DNA of 64,000 nucleotides from Acinetobacter sp. BY419 (GCF_019038395.1 NZ_JAGFXZ010000002.1:100900-164899), one strand, 5' to 3'. Counted from the stretch's first letter, positions 38,901 through 47,627 are shown. The notes: generated from the letters alone by a model not told the origin. Translations and numbers: made by a program.

Positions 38901-39083
38901 GCCTTTGGCGCAGGGATTTTACCTTTGGTCTTTGCTACAGGCGCTGGTGCAGTGAGTCGCCAGGAAATTGGGGTTAGTGTATTTGGTGGGGTGGTTTTTG
39001 GAACCGTACTGGTCTTGATTTTTACTCCATTTATGTATGTTTTGATTCGGAGTTTGATTAAGAAAAAGCCGGTCTTTAAATAA
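35985..39083 (+). CDS. RND (HAE1-type) multidrug efflux permease, orphan
   Basis: A 1032-residue inner-membrane proton-driven transporter of the AcrB/MexB/AdeB superfamily. It starts MLSRFFIHRPIFAGVLAIV, has the porter loops, and the proton-relay aspartates in LLVDDAIVVVENVERLMHEH near residues 407-408, with further family motifs GASLRLRPILMTSLAFGAG and SRQEIGVSVFGGVVFGTVL near the C-terminus. Twelve membrane segments are expected. Neither a periplasmic adaptor nor an outer-membrane factor gene lies next to it, so it must borrow partners encoded elsewhere or work in another way. Substrates are unknown. Confidence 0.93.
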   Translation: MLSRFFIHRPIFAGVLAIVVMAIGLFAVMNLPVERYPDIAPPRITVAATYTGASAETVEESVTQILEQQIKGIDHLLYFSSSSDSSGRSRVSISFENGTDPDTAQVQVQNAINGVLNRLPEDVQRQGVNVFKSLGDTHMVISLYDESGRSNNIELSDYLMTHLEQDISRIEGIGEVDVFGSQYAMRIWLDPRKLKQYNLMPSDVRAAIEAQNTQVAAGAIGDLPAVEEQYLNAKVTSGSRLKTVEEFQNIIVKSDRAGSFIYLKDIARVEMGAENYQSYSTNNGYPSAGLGISLASGANAIATSNLIKAEIARISQQLPEGYKIAYPRDNTPFVQESIKEVVKTLLEAVILVIIVMFIFLQNWRATLIPTVTVPVVILGTMGVLYALGMSINTLTLFALVLAIGLLVDDAIVVVENVERLMHEHHLSAQEAALESMQEISGALIGITLVLTAVFIPMAFFGGSTGVIYRQFSITLVAAMSLSLMVALVLTPALCALILKPNPEPAKWAAWFNQKLDHLKQRYLKLAQITIRHQAVCLVIFAGLICVFGLFYRALPTSFLPAEDQGILSLQIKLQEGAPLKNTIQIGEQVRQYFLDQEQANINLVMIRYGRNFSGTGQNLATGFVALKHWDERSGQDNTAQAIRERALKHFQNNRNAQINVSMPPSVNGLGQTDGLDFWIRDINGNGRQYLEQQFKALEAQAGNYTSFENLGKRSNREKAELRVNIDQKQAMANGLTQSAINSTLSSAWGGSYINDFIDRGRIKRVIMQGDAEFRSKPEDLAQWHVRNDQNQMVPFSNFSQVDWSGGPEVVNRFMGYTALQMEADRAKDSSSGQAMQDVEALIAEQEGVDVVWSGLSFEEKQSSNQAIWLYLISIGFIFLCLAALYESWSIPTAVMSAIPLGIGGNIIFSYVAGFPNDIYFQIALLTTIGLSCKNAILIVEFASLAQQQGKSVVEAALEGASLRLRPILMTSLAFGAGILPLVFATGAGAVSRQEIGVSVFGGVVFGTVLVLIFTPFMYVLIRSLIKKKPVFK

Positions 39084-39106
39084 GGTGTTATACCTTCTAC
39101 AACTTG

Positions 39107-39137
39107 GGAAAAGCCTGACTCAGTCGGGCTTTTTTCT
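39107..39137 (+). terminator. Terminator after the RND gene
   Basis: AAAAGCCTGACTCAGTCGGG plus CTTTTTTC: hairpin GCCTGACT/AGTCGGGC followed by six T residues. Confidence 0.85.
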
Positions 39138-39280
39138 GGCTAAATATCGAGGAATTGATTTATACAAAAAATATCGTCATATTGCAGCATGATCATTAAA
39201 AGTATTCACATGAAAAAATTAGGATATATAGAGATCAGACCAAACATCTCTTGAATACAGATTTTTATAATGAGCTGCTT

Positions 39281-40621
39281 ATGCCGACAATTTCAGAAAA
39301 AATCCAGCATATTCAACAACAACTACCTTCCGAAAATCATGACATCGCGATAGGCTTGCTCAACCAGCTCAATGTTGCTGATCAGGCTCGCATCTTAAAG
39401 GGCCTTGATACGCAGGAGCAGGCCAGGGTTTTAAGAGAACTCAATGAACCGAGTCAGGTTTATACCTTTATGCCCTTAGGACAGCAGGTGAGCGTGGCAC
39501 AGCACTTATCTATTCCAGAGCTTGTTCCTATTCTGGACGCGATGCCTTCCGATGATTTTGTTGACATTTATAAGCAGTTTTCACCGCCGTTACAGCTGCA
39601 ATTAATGAGTTCATTGTCGGAAGCCTCCCAACAAACGCTCAAGGATCTGGCGATCTATCCGGAAGGCACTGCGGGTGCCATGATGAGTTCACGTTTTGTG
39701 ACGCTCTCCCCAGATTTAACGATGGATGAAGCGATACAGGCCTTACGTGTCGTGGCTGAAGGACAGGAAACCCTGTATCTGATCTATATTGTCGATGCAG
39801 AAGGGCGGTTGATCGGGGTGATTTCTTTAAGACAGATCATACAGGCCTTGCCAGAGTTGCGCATTGCCGAGGTGATGCAACGTGAAGTCATTTCTGCCCA
39901 AGTGACAGATGATCAGGAAATTGTGGCCCGAGCCTTGGCCTATTATGATTTTATTGCCTTGCCTGTGGTGGATGCCCAGCAAAAACTCTTGGGAATTGTC
40001 ACCTATGACGATGCTATGGATATCGTCGAAGCCGAGACCACCGAAGATATTTTAAAGTCGGGTGCAGTGACACCACTAACCAAACTGAGCCTTAAAACTG
40101 CCCCGATTTTGACCCTATATCAGAAGCGTGTATTTTGGCTGGTGATTCTGGTTTTCGGCAGTCTGTTATCTGGAATCGGGATTGCACACTTTGAAGAGAC
40201 CATTGCAGCACATATTGTACTGGTGTTTTTCATGCCACTATTGGTCGGCAGTGGAGGAAATGCCGGTTCACAATCAGCTACCTTGATGGTGCGCGCCCTG
40301 GCCACAGGCGATGTTGAGTTTAAGGACTGGTTTAACTTGCTGGGTCGAGAATCTCTGGTAGCACTGTGCTTAGGCGGCACCATGGCAATTGCTGTTTCTC
40401 TTCTGGGCTATATTCGGGGTGATATCATGGTGGCTGTAGTACTGGCCATCAGCATGCTCGGGATTGTGGTAATGGGCTGCCTGATCGGCATGAGTTTGCC
40501 CTTTATTTTGAATAAACTCAAACTTGATCCTGCCAGTGCCTCGGCGCCATTGGTGACGTCCATCTGCGATGCCACAGGTGTGATTTTGTATTTGTTTGTT
40601 GCTTCCAAATTATTGTTTTAA
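39281..40621 (+). CDS. mgtE: Magnesium transporter MgtE
   Basis: A 446-residue Mg2+ channel/transporter. An N-terminal superhelical MgtE_N domain (about 1-125, LNEPSQVYTFMPLGQQ) is followed by tandem CBS domains (about 130-250, TLYLIYIVDAEGRLIGVISL and FIALPVVDAQQKLLGIVTYD) that sense Mg2+ in related proteins. The C-terminal membrane domain (about 280-446) contains PLLVGSGGNAGSQSATLMVR and the acidic pore region DPASASAPLVTSICDATGV. ATG 39281 is preferred over an in-frame TTG ten codons upstream. Confidence 0.94.
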   Translation: MPTISEKIQHIQQQLPSENHDIAIGLLNQLNVADQARILKGLDTQEQARVLRELNEPSQVYTFMPLGQQVSVAQHLSIPELVPILDAMPSDDFVDIYKQFSPPLQLQLMSSLSEASQQTLKDLAIYPEGTAGAMMSSRFVTLSPDLTMDEAIQALRVVAEGQETLYLIYIVDAEGRLIGVISLRQIIQALPELRIAEVMQREVISAQVTDDQEIVARALAYYDFIALPVVDAQQKLLGIVTYDDAMDIVEAETTEDILKSGAVTPLTKLSLKTAPILTLYQKRVFWLVILVFGSLLSGIGIAHFEETIAAHIVLVFFMPLLVGSGGNAGSQSATLMVRALATGDVEFKDWFNLLGRESLVALCLGGTMAIAVSLLGYIRGDIMVAVVLAISMLGIVVMGCLIGMSLPFILNKLKLDPASASAPLVTSICDATGVILYLFVASKLLF

Positions 40622-40697
40622 TTCACAGATTGATACATCAGAGCAGAATAAAATGCTTTATGCTCATGATAATCAGTATTATATTCTGGAATAACGT

Positions 40698-41276
40698 ATG
40701 CCTGAGCCTGGACAAAAAACCAAACTAAGCCAACAAGAGGTGATACGTCTGGAGCGTGATCTGGCCAAGTTTGCCAATATAATGGACTCCGTAGTACGAA
40801 TTCCCTTTACCAAGCAGGGAGTAGGGGCAGATGCAGCCCTCAGTACAATTCCGGTGGCTGGAGATATTGCCGGTTTTGTATTGACCTGTTATGCCATTCA
40901 TAAAGCCAAACAGATCGGGGTGCCAAGTGCCAAACTCAATCCGGTGATGAAACTGGCGATGATGGATGCAGTAGTAGGATTTATTCCGGTAGCGGGCACT
41001 GTCTTTGATATTTTTATTCGGCCCAGTCGCAAGGCGCTCGATGTCGTGCATCTGCATATTCGCGAGGAATATCAGATTAGCAGTGACCAGCATGTGGTAC
41101 ACCCATTTTTGCATGAAAGTCTGGAACGCAAACAGCAGCAATCTGCATTCTGGCGGAATCCCGTAGTGGCCTGGATCTGGATTCATATCCCAGATATTTT
41201 AGGCACTTTATTCCTGATTTTATTTGTTTTCGCAATCGGGTGGGGTGTTATGGCGCTGTATCATTGGATCAGCTGA
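40698..41276 (+). CDS. DUF4112 family membrane protein
   Basis: A 192-residue protein with the DUF4112 pattern: a basic N-terminus, RIPFTKQGVGADAALSTIPV with two short hydrophobic helices (AGDIAGFVLTCYAIHKAKQIG; DAVVGFIPVAGTVFDIFI), the RPSRKALDV segment, and a C-terminal membrane segment LFLILFVFAIGWGVMALY. The function of the family is not known. It is downstream of mgtE (76 nt) on the same strand and followed by a terminator; co-transcription with mgtE is possible. Confidence 0.85.
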   Translation: MPEPGQKTKLSQQEVIRLERDLAKFANIMDSVVRIPFTKQGVGADAALSTIPVAGDIAGFVLTCYAIHKAKQIGVPSAKLNPVMKLAMMDAVVGFIPVAGTVFDIFIRPSRKALDVVHLHIREEYQISSDQHVVHPFLHESLERKQQQSAFWRNPVVAWIWIHIPDILGTLFLILFVFAIGWGVMALYHWIS

Positions 41277-41309
41277 TTATGGTTGTATTAAAGAATAATC
41301 GAATCCCGT

Positions 41310-41340
41310 AAAAAAAGCCTGCAATTGCAGGCTTTTTTTG
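41310..41340. terminator. Bidirectional terminator
   Basis: AAAAAAAGCCTGCAATTGCA plus GGCTTTTTTT: a perfect inverted repeat centred on CAATTG between convergent DUF4112 and htpX genes. Confidence 0.9.
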
Positions 41341-41360
41341 AATCAGCGAAATAATATCAT

Positions 41361-42266
41361 TTAAGCACAATCAAGTTGTTGTAATGCAGCAACACGCTGT
41401 TCGATGCTTGGATGCGTCTGGAACAATGCAGCAAGGCTAAAGCCTTCTTCTTTACCGGCAGAAATCGCAAAAGCTTTCATTTCTTTCGGCATGGCATCTG
41501 GCATTTCAGATTCTGTCTGTAAACGTAACAGTGCTGAAATCATGGCCTGTTTACCTGCCAAACGTGCACCGGCTTCATCGGCACGGTATTCACGGTGGCG
41601 AGAGAACCACATCACAATGGACGATGCTAGAATACCGAATACGATATCCAGCACAATGGTGATCACAAAATAGGCAATACCCGGTGCTTCACCTTCTTCA
41701 CGACCAAAGACATTGCGGTCAATAAAATCACCGGCGACACGTGCGAAGAACATGACGAAGGCGTTCACAACACCCTGGATCAGTGCCAGAGTGACCATAT
41801 CACCATTGGCTACATGACCAATCTCATGCGCCAATACTGCACGAAGTTCGTCTTTGTTCATACGCTCAAGCAAGCCGGTGGATACTGCAACAAGAGCATC
41901 ATTTTTGTTCCATCCAGTGGCAAAAGCATTGGACTGATAAGATGGGAAAATACCCACCTCTGGCATTTTAATGCCTGCACGCTGAGAAAGTTGTGCAACT
42001 TCATGGAGCAACCAGGCTTCAGCTTGGTTACGAGGTGCATTCGGGTCAATCAATTCAGTACCCGTGGTCTTTTTCGCCATCCATTTAGACATGAACAGGG
42101 AAATCATTGAGCCGACCATACCGAACACAAAACAGATGACCAACAGGTTGCCTAGATTCAAGCCACCTGCGCCATGGTAACTACCGACACCGAAGAGTGA
42201 CAAGATAATGCCAGCTACAACCAGTACCGCGAGGTTGGTTAGCAAGAACAAACCAATCCGCATCAT
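41361..42266 (-). CDS. htpX: Heat-shock membrane metalloprotease HtpX
   Basis: HtpX is an inner-membrane M48 zinc protease that works with FtsH in membrane-protein quality control. The 301-residue protein has two N-terminal membrane segments ([39 protein letters not shown]), the zinc motif HEIGH in [16 protein letters not shown] near residue 145, two further hydrophobic segments, and the third ligand region [13 protein letters not shown]. Length is standard. Upstream of the start lies an AT-rich region without a clear heat-shock promoter. Confidence 0.96.
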   Translation of the reverse strand: MMRIGLFLLTNLAVLVVAGIILSLFGVGSYHGAGGLNLGNLLVICFVFGMVGSMISLFMSKWMAKKTTGTELIDPNAPRNQAEAWLLHEVAQLSQRAGIKMPEVGIFPSYQSNAFATGWNKNDALVAVSTGLLERMNKDELRAVLAHEIGHVANGDMVTLALIQGVVNAFVMFFARVAGDFIDRNVFGREEGEAPGIAYFVITIVLDIVFGILASSIVMWFSRHREYRADEAGARLAGKQAMISALLRLQTESEMPDAMPKEMKAFAISAGKEEGFSLAALFQTHPSIEQRVAALQQLDCA

Positions 42267-42442
42267 TGAGAAATCCTCTTATTACATAAAAATAATCTGA
42301 TTATTGAATGAAAATCATTGAAATCAATATGAGGTGAAATCGAGAAGAATTCAAGGAAAAAATAGCAATTGGCTACAAAAAATACAGTATATTTTTTATC
42401 CAAACTACAACATAGGTCTTTAAAAACAAAGCTGTTTAGCTA

Positions 42443-43318
42443 CTATTCACTCAAATATATTTTTGCCGATGCCGATGCATTCGCAGTGGCATAAGAGCCT
42501 GCGGGTACATCAGTGAAACTGCCATCCGCTCGTGCAATGATCTGACGCTGATATTTTGCAGCCTGAATATTGGAAGCTGCCGTTATTTCAGTGGAGTAAT
42601 TTTCAGAACTGGCAATCACACGACCAGTATCAGTAGAAGGTGCTGTATAGGCAGCAGTATGACTTCCTATTCCTTGGGCGTATAAGTTCTGATAACGGCT
42701 GCTGACACGACGGACATAGTCTTGGGTTTCACGAAAAGGCGGCACACCCTTATATTTGGCGACATTGCCTTCACCTGCATTGTAGCCTGCCAGTGCCAAG
42801 GTGGTATTACCATTAAAACGTTTTAATAACCACGCCAGATATTTGGCACCTGCCATAATATTCTGCTGCGGATCATAGGCATTGCTGACATTAAAACGAC
42901 GAGCAGTTGCCGGCATGAGCTGCATCAGGCCTTGTGCACCGACTGGAGAACGGGCCTGTACATTAAAACCGGATTCGGTATGCATCACGGCTTTAATCAG
43001 GCCTTCAGATACGCCGTAGGTTTGCGCTGCCTGGCGAATAATCGAGTCGTAGGCATTTTTATTTCTACTATAGCTAGGCAATACCGAAGCTTCACTAGCG
43101 CCCCAGTTACTATAACTATGAATATTGCTGTCTGGATAATAGGTTTTCTTCTCAACCTTGAGGTGATTATAGCGACTTTTCTTATTGGTCAACAAAGTAC
43201 TGCCATTACTGTCACGTAACTGATAGATCGTTTGACCAGCATAAGCGAAGTGACAACAGCTTGCCAATAGCAAACCACTGATCCCGTAACGCCCCATAAC
43301 ATGTAAATTTATTTTCAT
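42443..43318 (-). CDS. Secreted lytic transglycosylase (SLT domain)
   Basis: A 291-residue periplasmic protein with a signal peptide (GISGLLLASCCHFAYA, likely cleaved before GQTIYQL). A short N-terminal DUF4124-like region (QTIYQLRDSNGSTLLTNKK) is followed by the SLT transglycosylase domain (about 90-215): the catalytic Glu lies in IKAVMHTESGFNVQARSPVG, with AQGLMQLMPATARRFNV and ALAGYNAGEGNVAKYKG. It cleaves peptidoglycan to 1,6-anhydromuropeptides. Family member is clear; the exact class is not. Confidence 0.9.
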   Translation of the reverse strand: MKINLHVMGRYGISGLLLASCCHFAYAGQTIYQLRDSNGSTLLTNKKSRYNHLKVEKKTYYPDSNIHSYSNWGASEASVLPSYSRNKNAYDSIIRQAAQTYGVSEGLIKAVMHTESGFNVQARSPVGAQGLMQLMPATARRFNVSNAYDPQQNIMAGAKYLAWLLKRFNGNTTLALAGYNAGEGNVAKYKGVPPFRETQDYVRRVSSRYQNLYAQGIGSHTAAYTAPSTDTGRVIASSENYSTEITAASNIQAAKYQRQIIARADGSFTDVPAGSYATANASASAKIYLSE

Positions 43319-43818
43319 TGTTAGTATGAAGTAAACACAAGTGTGAAAAATTTAATAAAGAGTTTAACAAAAAATTACGGAATGAAAAGACTTGTACGCT
43401 GCATTTATAAACGAGTTTGTAAATGCAAGTCATTTTTTACATTTTAGTCATAGAAAAAAAAATATGATTTAATTTAAAACCTTAGGGTTGACAGGTTTAA
43501 CTCGTTGATTTTTAAAGATAATTAAATTGATCAAAAAATGATCAATTTAAAGAAAAGCCTTATCTTTTGAGCCGGACAAGTTGTCAAGTCGGTTTCAATC
43601 CACAAAGTTATCCACAGCTTTTGTGGACAACTGTGGAAAAGTCCAAAAGATAAGCATCTTGACTAAAAAGTGAACGCAAATGTTCAACATATCAATCTAA
43701 ATAAAACATGAAAATGAAACCAATGAGACATTTTCATGAAAATAAATTCTTTTGATGCGATAGCGGTTCGAATCGGCTAAAATTGCGCGGTATTTTTATT
43801 TATGGGTTAATCGCGTCT
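43319..43818. other. Intergenic region with a cluster of DnaA-box-like sites
   Basis: 500 nt between two divergent genes. It is AT-rich (for example around 43440-43560, with two GATC sites at about 43530 and 43541). At 43608-43640 it holds TTATCCACA (43608-43616), TGTGGACAA (43622-43630, one mismatch to the box on the other strand) and TGTGGAAAA (43632-43640, box TTTTCCACA on the other strand). The consensus TTWTNCACA is matched fully by two of the three. Confidence 0.6.
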
Positions 43819-44745
43819 ATGTACTCGCCAGTTGAGTCTGAACAAGGATTTAATTTCAAACCTGAACTGCCAACAAGCTCCGCCTACTACCGTTTGTTGA
43901 AGAAGCTTCGCCGCCAGGTCGGACATGCTATTCGTGACTTCAAGATGATTGAAGAAGGCGATAAGGTCATGGTGTGTATTTCAGGTGGTAAAGACAGTTA
44001 CACCCTGTTAGATATCATGCTGCAGTTCAAGCGCATTGCACCGATCAACTTTGATGTGGTGGCTGTCAATCTGGACCAGAAACAGCCTGGCTTCCCGGAA
44101 GATGTATTACCGCGTTATTTAGAAGAAAATAACATTCCGTATTACATCTTGGAAAAAGATACCTACAGCATTACCAAGAAGTTAACGCCTGAAGGTAAAA
44201 CCTATTGCGCAGTTTGTTCTCGTTTGCGTCGTGGTTCTCTGTATGGTTTTGCACAGGAAATTGGCGCGACCAAGGTTGCTTTAGGTCATCACCGTGACGA
44301 TATCCTGGCGACTTTCTTCCTGAATCTGTTCCATGGCGGCAGCCTGAAAGCAATGCCACCAAAACTGTTGTCTTCAGATAAGAAGAATATTCTGATTCGT
44401 CCACTGGCTTATGTGGAAGAAAAAGACATCATCAAATATGCAGAAATGCGTCAATTTCCAATTATTCCATGTAATTTATGTGGCTCTCAGGACAATCTGC
44501 AGCGCGCAATTATCAATGACATGTTACGTGATTGGGATAAAGCGCATCCAAAACGTTTGCACAGTATTTTTGGCGCATTGCAAAATGTCTCGCCATCGCA
44601 GCTGGTCGATCGTGAATTATTTGATTTTGAAGTGCTAGACAGCCAGCGTGAATTCGACTTCAAAGGCAGTGATTCAACTGAAGAAGCCGTGGAAGGCGAA
44701 AACCGCCGGATTAATATGGTCAATCTGGGTTTTGCTGCAGAATAG
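43819..44745 (+). CDS. ttcA: tRNA 2-thiocytidine(32) synthetase
   Basis: TtcA thiolates C32 in certain tRNAs using ATP and an iron-sulfur cluster. The 308-residue protein has the PP-loop [10 protein letters not shown] near residue 55, the paired cysteine motifs CAVC (about 130-133) and, with CNLC near 218-221, the cluster/catalytic cysteines, and [23 protein letters not shown] 43819 is preferred over a TTG twelve codons upstream, since the family N-terminus starts near there. Upstream lie the DnaA-box-like sites. Confidence 0.95.
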   Translation: MYSPVESEQGFNFKPELPTSSAYYRLLKKLRRQVGHAIRDFKMIEEGDKVMVCISGGKDSYTLLDIMLQFKRIAPINFDVVAVNLDQKQPGFPEDVLPRYLEENNIPYYILEKDTYSITKKLTPEGKTYCAVCSRLRRGSLYGFAQEIGATKVALGHHRDDILATFFLNLFHGGSLKAMPPKLLSSDKKNILIRPLAYVEEKDIIKYAEMRQFPIIPCNLCGSQDNLQRAIINDMLRDWDKAHPKRLHSIFGALQNVSPSQLVDRELFDFEVLDSQREFDFKGSDSTEEAVEGENRRINMVNLGFAAE

Positions 44746-44757
44746 TTTTAGAATTTG

Positions 44758-44787
44758 CAGACATCGACCTGCGGGTTGATGTCTGTG
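44758..44787 (+). terminator. Hairpin after ttcA
   Basis: CAGACATC-N14-GATGTCTG is an 8-bp stem located 13 nt after the ttcA stop. There is no T run directly behind it, so it may protect the mRNA 3' end or act with Rho instead of being an intrinsic terminator. Confidence 0.5.
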
Positions 44788-44952
44788 CTGTAAATATAAA
44801 TAAAAATAGAACTACAAAAATTGAACGGCGCGTACAAAATTCGTTAGCCTTTGCGCTAATGATCATGATATAACAAAGCACAAGCATAATAGCTTCAACA
44901 TGATGTCGTCTGGATAGCCGACACAAATGAACAAATAATTTGAGGAAAGATC

Positions 44953-45339
44953 ATGCCTGCTTTTTTAACTGATGATTGGTTTTCAACTGTAGAAACTCTA
45001 ACTGCGCAAGCTGGCGATTTGAATCTGCCACCGGCTTTGGCGAACCTTGCGATTAATTTGGTTGTAGCAGACACTACAGGTAATACTGAACTATCTTTAG
45101 ATGGTGGGGCAATCAAAAAAGGTTTGTCTTCAAATGCCAAAACCACGTTGAATATGGATGGCGAGACTTTACGTAAAGTTTTCCTGGAATTTGACATGGC
45201 TGCTGCAATGCAGGCGTTCATGACCGGAAAAATCAAAGTACAGGGTGATATGTCACAATTGATGGCACTTCAAACTGCAAAACCAAGTCAGGAACAAAAA
45301 GATTTGTTCAAGAAAGTGCTTGAAAATACCACGGCATAA
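44953..45339 (+). CDS. SCP2 sterol-binding domain protein
   Basis: A 128-residue soluble protein with the SCP2 fold pattern: LSLDGGAIKKGLSSNAKTTL, NMDGETLRKVFLEFDMAAAM and AFMTGKIKVQGDMSQLMALQ, the last being the hydrophobic-tunnel signature. Such proteins bind lipids, fatty acyl-CoA or ubiquinone precursors. A GAGGAAAG site precedes the ATG. It stands alone behind ttcA and before a terminator. Ligand not evident. Confidence 0.88.
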   Translation: MPAFLTDDWFSTVETLTAQAGDLNLPPALANLAINLVVADTTGNTELSLDGGAIKKGLSSNAKTTLNMDGETLRKVFLEFDMAAAMQAFMTGKIKVQGDMSQLMALQTAKPSQEQKDLFKKVLENTTA

Positions 45340-45371
45340 TTCTTGCTGAGACATCAGCCAGAATGAAGACG

Positions 45372-45404
45372 AAAAAAAGCTTACCCTAAGGTAAGCTTTT
45401 TTTA
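45372..45404. terminator. Bidirectional terminator
   Basis: AAAAAAAGCTTACC-CTAA-GGTAAGCTTTTTTT: a perfect hairpin with A and T tracts between the SCP2 gene and the convergent transglycosylase gene. Confidence 0.92.
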
Positions 45405-45436
45405 TCGCATTTGCATCAATGCTAAGGATTCAAACC

Positions 45437-46552
45437 TTAGATATTCACCAATTGAGGTGTGGTCTTGATATGCTCTAGATAAGCACGAATACGGGTCACA
45501 TATTGCACCGCTTGACGGTAACGACCATTATTGGCTTTATTCTGATCTAGATAGGCATATAGGTTCACCCAGTTATCCGGGTTTTTGCCTTGTGACTGAA
45601 TGCGTTTTTGCAGCTGATTTACTGCACCTGGGCCCATATTATAAGCGACCAGTGCAAACCAATTACGATCCGGATAAGGAATATGATCATAACGGCTGAG
45701 CATTTGATCATAATACTTGGCACCACCCTGAATGCTTTGGGTAGGATCGGTACGGTTACTCACGCCCATTGCTTTTGCTGTGCTGTTAGTCAGCATCATC
45801 AAGCCGCGGACACCTGTTGGAGAAACTGAATTCGGTTTCAGATAAGATTCCTGATAACCAATCGCAGCCAATAAATGCCAATCCAGATCATATTGCTGTG
45901 CTGTTTGTTTAAAGCTCGCTTTATAGATCGGCAGTCGGTTGCTCAAGTCACGTTGAATGGTCGTCCAAGATTCTTCTTTCACCACATTCTGATTATAAAA
46001 TGAAGCAAGCTGCTTGATTGCACCGCTTTGTTTACCGTTACAGATAAACGCACTGGCAGTCTGGCTCAAAGGATCAGTAGCAGATTTAAATACCAGATTT
46101 AAATTGGTATTCAGGCCATTACTTACCAAAATAGACTGGTCTCCACACGTTGCAGAAAATGAGGTCAAGCGCTTATTTTCAATCGTGCGTATATCGGTGG
46201 TAGTCATAGCCAGATTGGCTTTGCCCTGCGCAACCCATTGCAGTGCTGTATTGTTATCAGGAACGATTTTAAAATCGAGCTTTACATTCAGACTGTTGGC
46301 ATAGTTACGCACCAGATCATAACCGAAGCCATGCAGGTGCTGTCCATCCTGAAATACGGTGGTCGGATTTTCAACCGCAACTACGGTCAGCTTATTGCTA
46401 TTGACCACATGATCAAACTGAAGTGTGGTCTTACTTGCATTGATACTGTGAAAGGGAATAAATACAGCGCTCAGTACAAGTGCTTTCAAAGGGAGAGAAG
46501 AAATTACAGATCTTAGGCAAAGCCTCGACCCAGTGGATGAACTACTGTGCAT
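45437..46552 (-). CDS. MltF-like membrane-bound lytic transglycosylase
   Basis: A 371-residue exported protein. After a signal/anchor segment (LPLKALVLSAVFIPFHSINA) comes a solute-binding-protein-like domain (about 50-205: HGFGYDLVRNYANSLNVKLD, ALQWVAQGKANLAMTTTDIR), then an SLT catalytic domain (about 215-345) with the catalytic Glu in LLAAIGYQESYLKPNSVSPT, GVRGLMMLTNSTAKAMGV and FALVAYNMGPGAV. This domain order is that of MltF, in which the N-terminal module regulates cleavage of peptidoglycan. No lipobox is seen. Confidence 0.9.
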   Translation of the reverse strand: MHSSSSTGSRLCLRSVISSLPLKALVLSAVFIPFHSINASKTTLQFDHVVNSNKLTVVAVENPTTVFQDGQHLHGFGYDLVRNYANSLNVKLDFKIVPDNNTALQWVAQGKANLAMTTTDIRTIENKRLTSFSATCGDQSILVSNGLNTNLNLVFKSATDPLSQTASAFICNGKQSGAIKQLASFYNQNVVKEESWTTIQRDLSNRLPIYKASFKQTAQQYDLDWHLLAAIGYQESYLKPNSVSPTGVRGLMMLTNSTAKAMGVSNRTDPTQSIQGGAKYYDQMLSRYDHIPYPDRNWFALVAYNMGPGAVNQLQKRIQSQGKNPDNWVNLYAYLDQNKANNGRYRQAVQYVTRIRAYLEHIKTTPQLVNI

Positions 46553-46915
46553 GTTGTCTCCGCTACAAGTAATTTATGCCCTAAAAATCACAGCTAACAC
46601 AGCCAGAAATTTTTTACAGTTTGATAAATTCAATAAGGGTTGGGCAGTCATGACGTCATTCAAAATGACAAGAGATTTAACGTGAATTATGTAGAAAAAC
46701 TACATAGATTAAAAAGTAAGCATTTCCGGAAGTTGCTGGCATATTAATGATCTAAAAAACGATTGTCAAATTTTGTACACAAATTATTTTTAAAAATAAT
46801 TTTAAGTTATTGATATTTAAATTAAATATTTTTGAGAATTTAGCATTGTGTTGGAAGGGTAAATAAAATAAGCTGTTTGTAAGTGCAAACACTAAAAATA
46901 TGATCAGTAAAACGT
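46553..46915. other. Intergenic region upstream of greB and the MltF-like gene
   Basis: 363 nt between divergent genes, very AT-rich towards greB (46790-46840). It holds a perfect 10-bp palindrome ATGACGTCAT (46650-46659) and a small hairpin GTAG-AAAAA-CTAC near 46690. No gene and no unambiguous promoter were found. Confidence 0.55.
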
Positions 46916-47410
46916 ATGAAATCTAACTTAATTACCCGTGCTGGACACGATAAATTGGTGGCAGAACTTAAGAATCTCTGGCATGAAGAGCGTCCGGAAA
47001 TTACCAGGAAAGTGAACTGGGCCGCGAGTCTCGGCGACCGTTCTGAAAATGCAGACTACCAATATAACAAGCAAATTCTGCGTAAAATTGATCGACGCGT
47101 GAGATATCTCGGCAAGCGTCTCGAAGAGCTGAAAATTATAGATTTTTCCCCTGAACAGGAAGGAAAAGTTTATTTTGGTGCCTGGGTCGATATTGAAAAC
47201 GAAGAAGGCGAACAAAAAACTGTACGCATTGTTGGTGTAGACGAAATTTATGATCATCATCCGCAGCATATTTCGATCAATTCTCCGATGGCACGCGCAT
47301 TACTGGGCAAGCAGGTCGATGATGAAGCCGAGGTATTGACACCCTCCGGCAAGAAACTCTGGTTCATCAATTCAATTCGTTATGAAAAGCCAGAAAATTC
47401 AGCAGATTAA
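46916..47410 (+). CDS. greB: Transcription elongation factor GreB
   Basis: Paralogue of GreA that rescues backtracked RNA polymerase holding longer RNA 3' ends. The 164-residue protein has the coiled-coil domain with acidic tip AASLGDRSENADYQYNKQIL (Asp and Glu conserved), the basic KIDRRVRYLGKRLEEL that marks GreB, and the C-terminal domain with HISINSPMARALLGKQVDDE. Its basic character and the RRVRYL segment distinguish it from the GreA at 17122. It stands alone, followed by tRNASer. Confidence 0.95.
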   Translation: MKSNLITRAGHDKLVAELKNLWHEERPEITRKVNWAASLGDRSENADYQYNKQILRKIDRRVRYLGKRLEELKIIDFSPEQEGKVYFGAWVDIENEEGEQKTVRIVGVDEIYDHHPQHISINSPMARALLGKQVDDEAEVLTPSGKKLWFINSIRYEKPENSAD

Positions 47411-47460
47411 TTGAATTGATTTTATTTTGTGCAGTTGATGCAGTGAAAGCATAAAAATAT

Positions 47461-47489
47461 TTGCCAAGCGTGATTTTTGTTTATATCAT
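47461..47489 (+). promoter_or_regulatory. Promoter of tRNA-Ser copy 1
   Basis: TTGCCA (47461-47466), 17-bp spacer, TATCAT (47484-47489), ending 9 nt before the tRNA. The same arrangement recurs before copy 2. Confidence 0.65.
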
Positions 47490-47498
47490 GTCGGCCAT

Positions 47499-47589
47499 GG
47501 AAGCGTGGCAGAGCGGTTTAATGCACCGGTCTTGAAAACCGACGAGGGCTTATACCCCTCCGTGAGTTCGAATCTCACCGCTTCCGCCA
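47499..47589 (+). tRNA. tRNA-Ser (TGA), copy 1
   Basis: A 91-nt class II tRNA with acceptor GGAAGCG/CGCTTCC, anticodon loop CTTGAAA (anticodon TGA), long variable arm and encoded CCA. Identical to copy 2. Confidence 0.96.
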
Positions 47590-47594
47590 AATTT

Positions 47595-47627
47595 TAAAAA
47601 CCCAGTCAAATTGACTGGGTTTTTTTA
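47595..47627 (+). terminator. Terminator after tRNA-Ser copy 1
   Basis: AAAAACCCAGTCAAATTGAC plus TGGGTTTTTTT: hairpin CCCAGTCAA/TTGACTGGG and seven T residues. Confidence 0.88.

Noticed and set aside
43595..43645. Chromosomal replication origin at the DnaA-box cluster
   Set aside because: dnaA, dnaN, recF, gyrB and rpmH, which adjoin the origin in Acinetobacter and relatives, are all absent, and only three boxes are seen.
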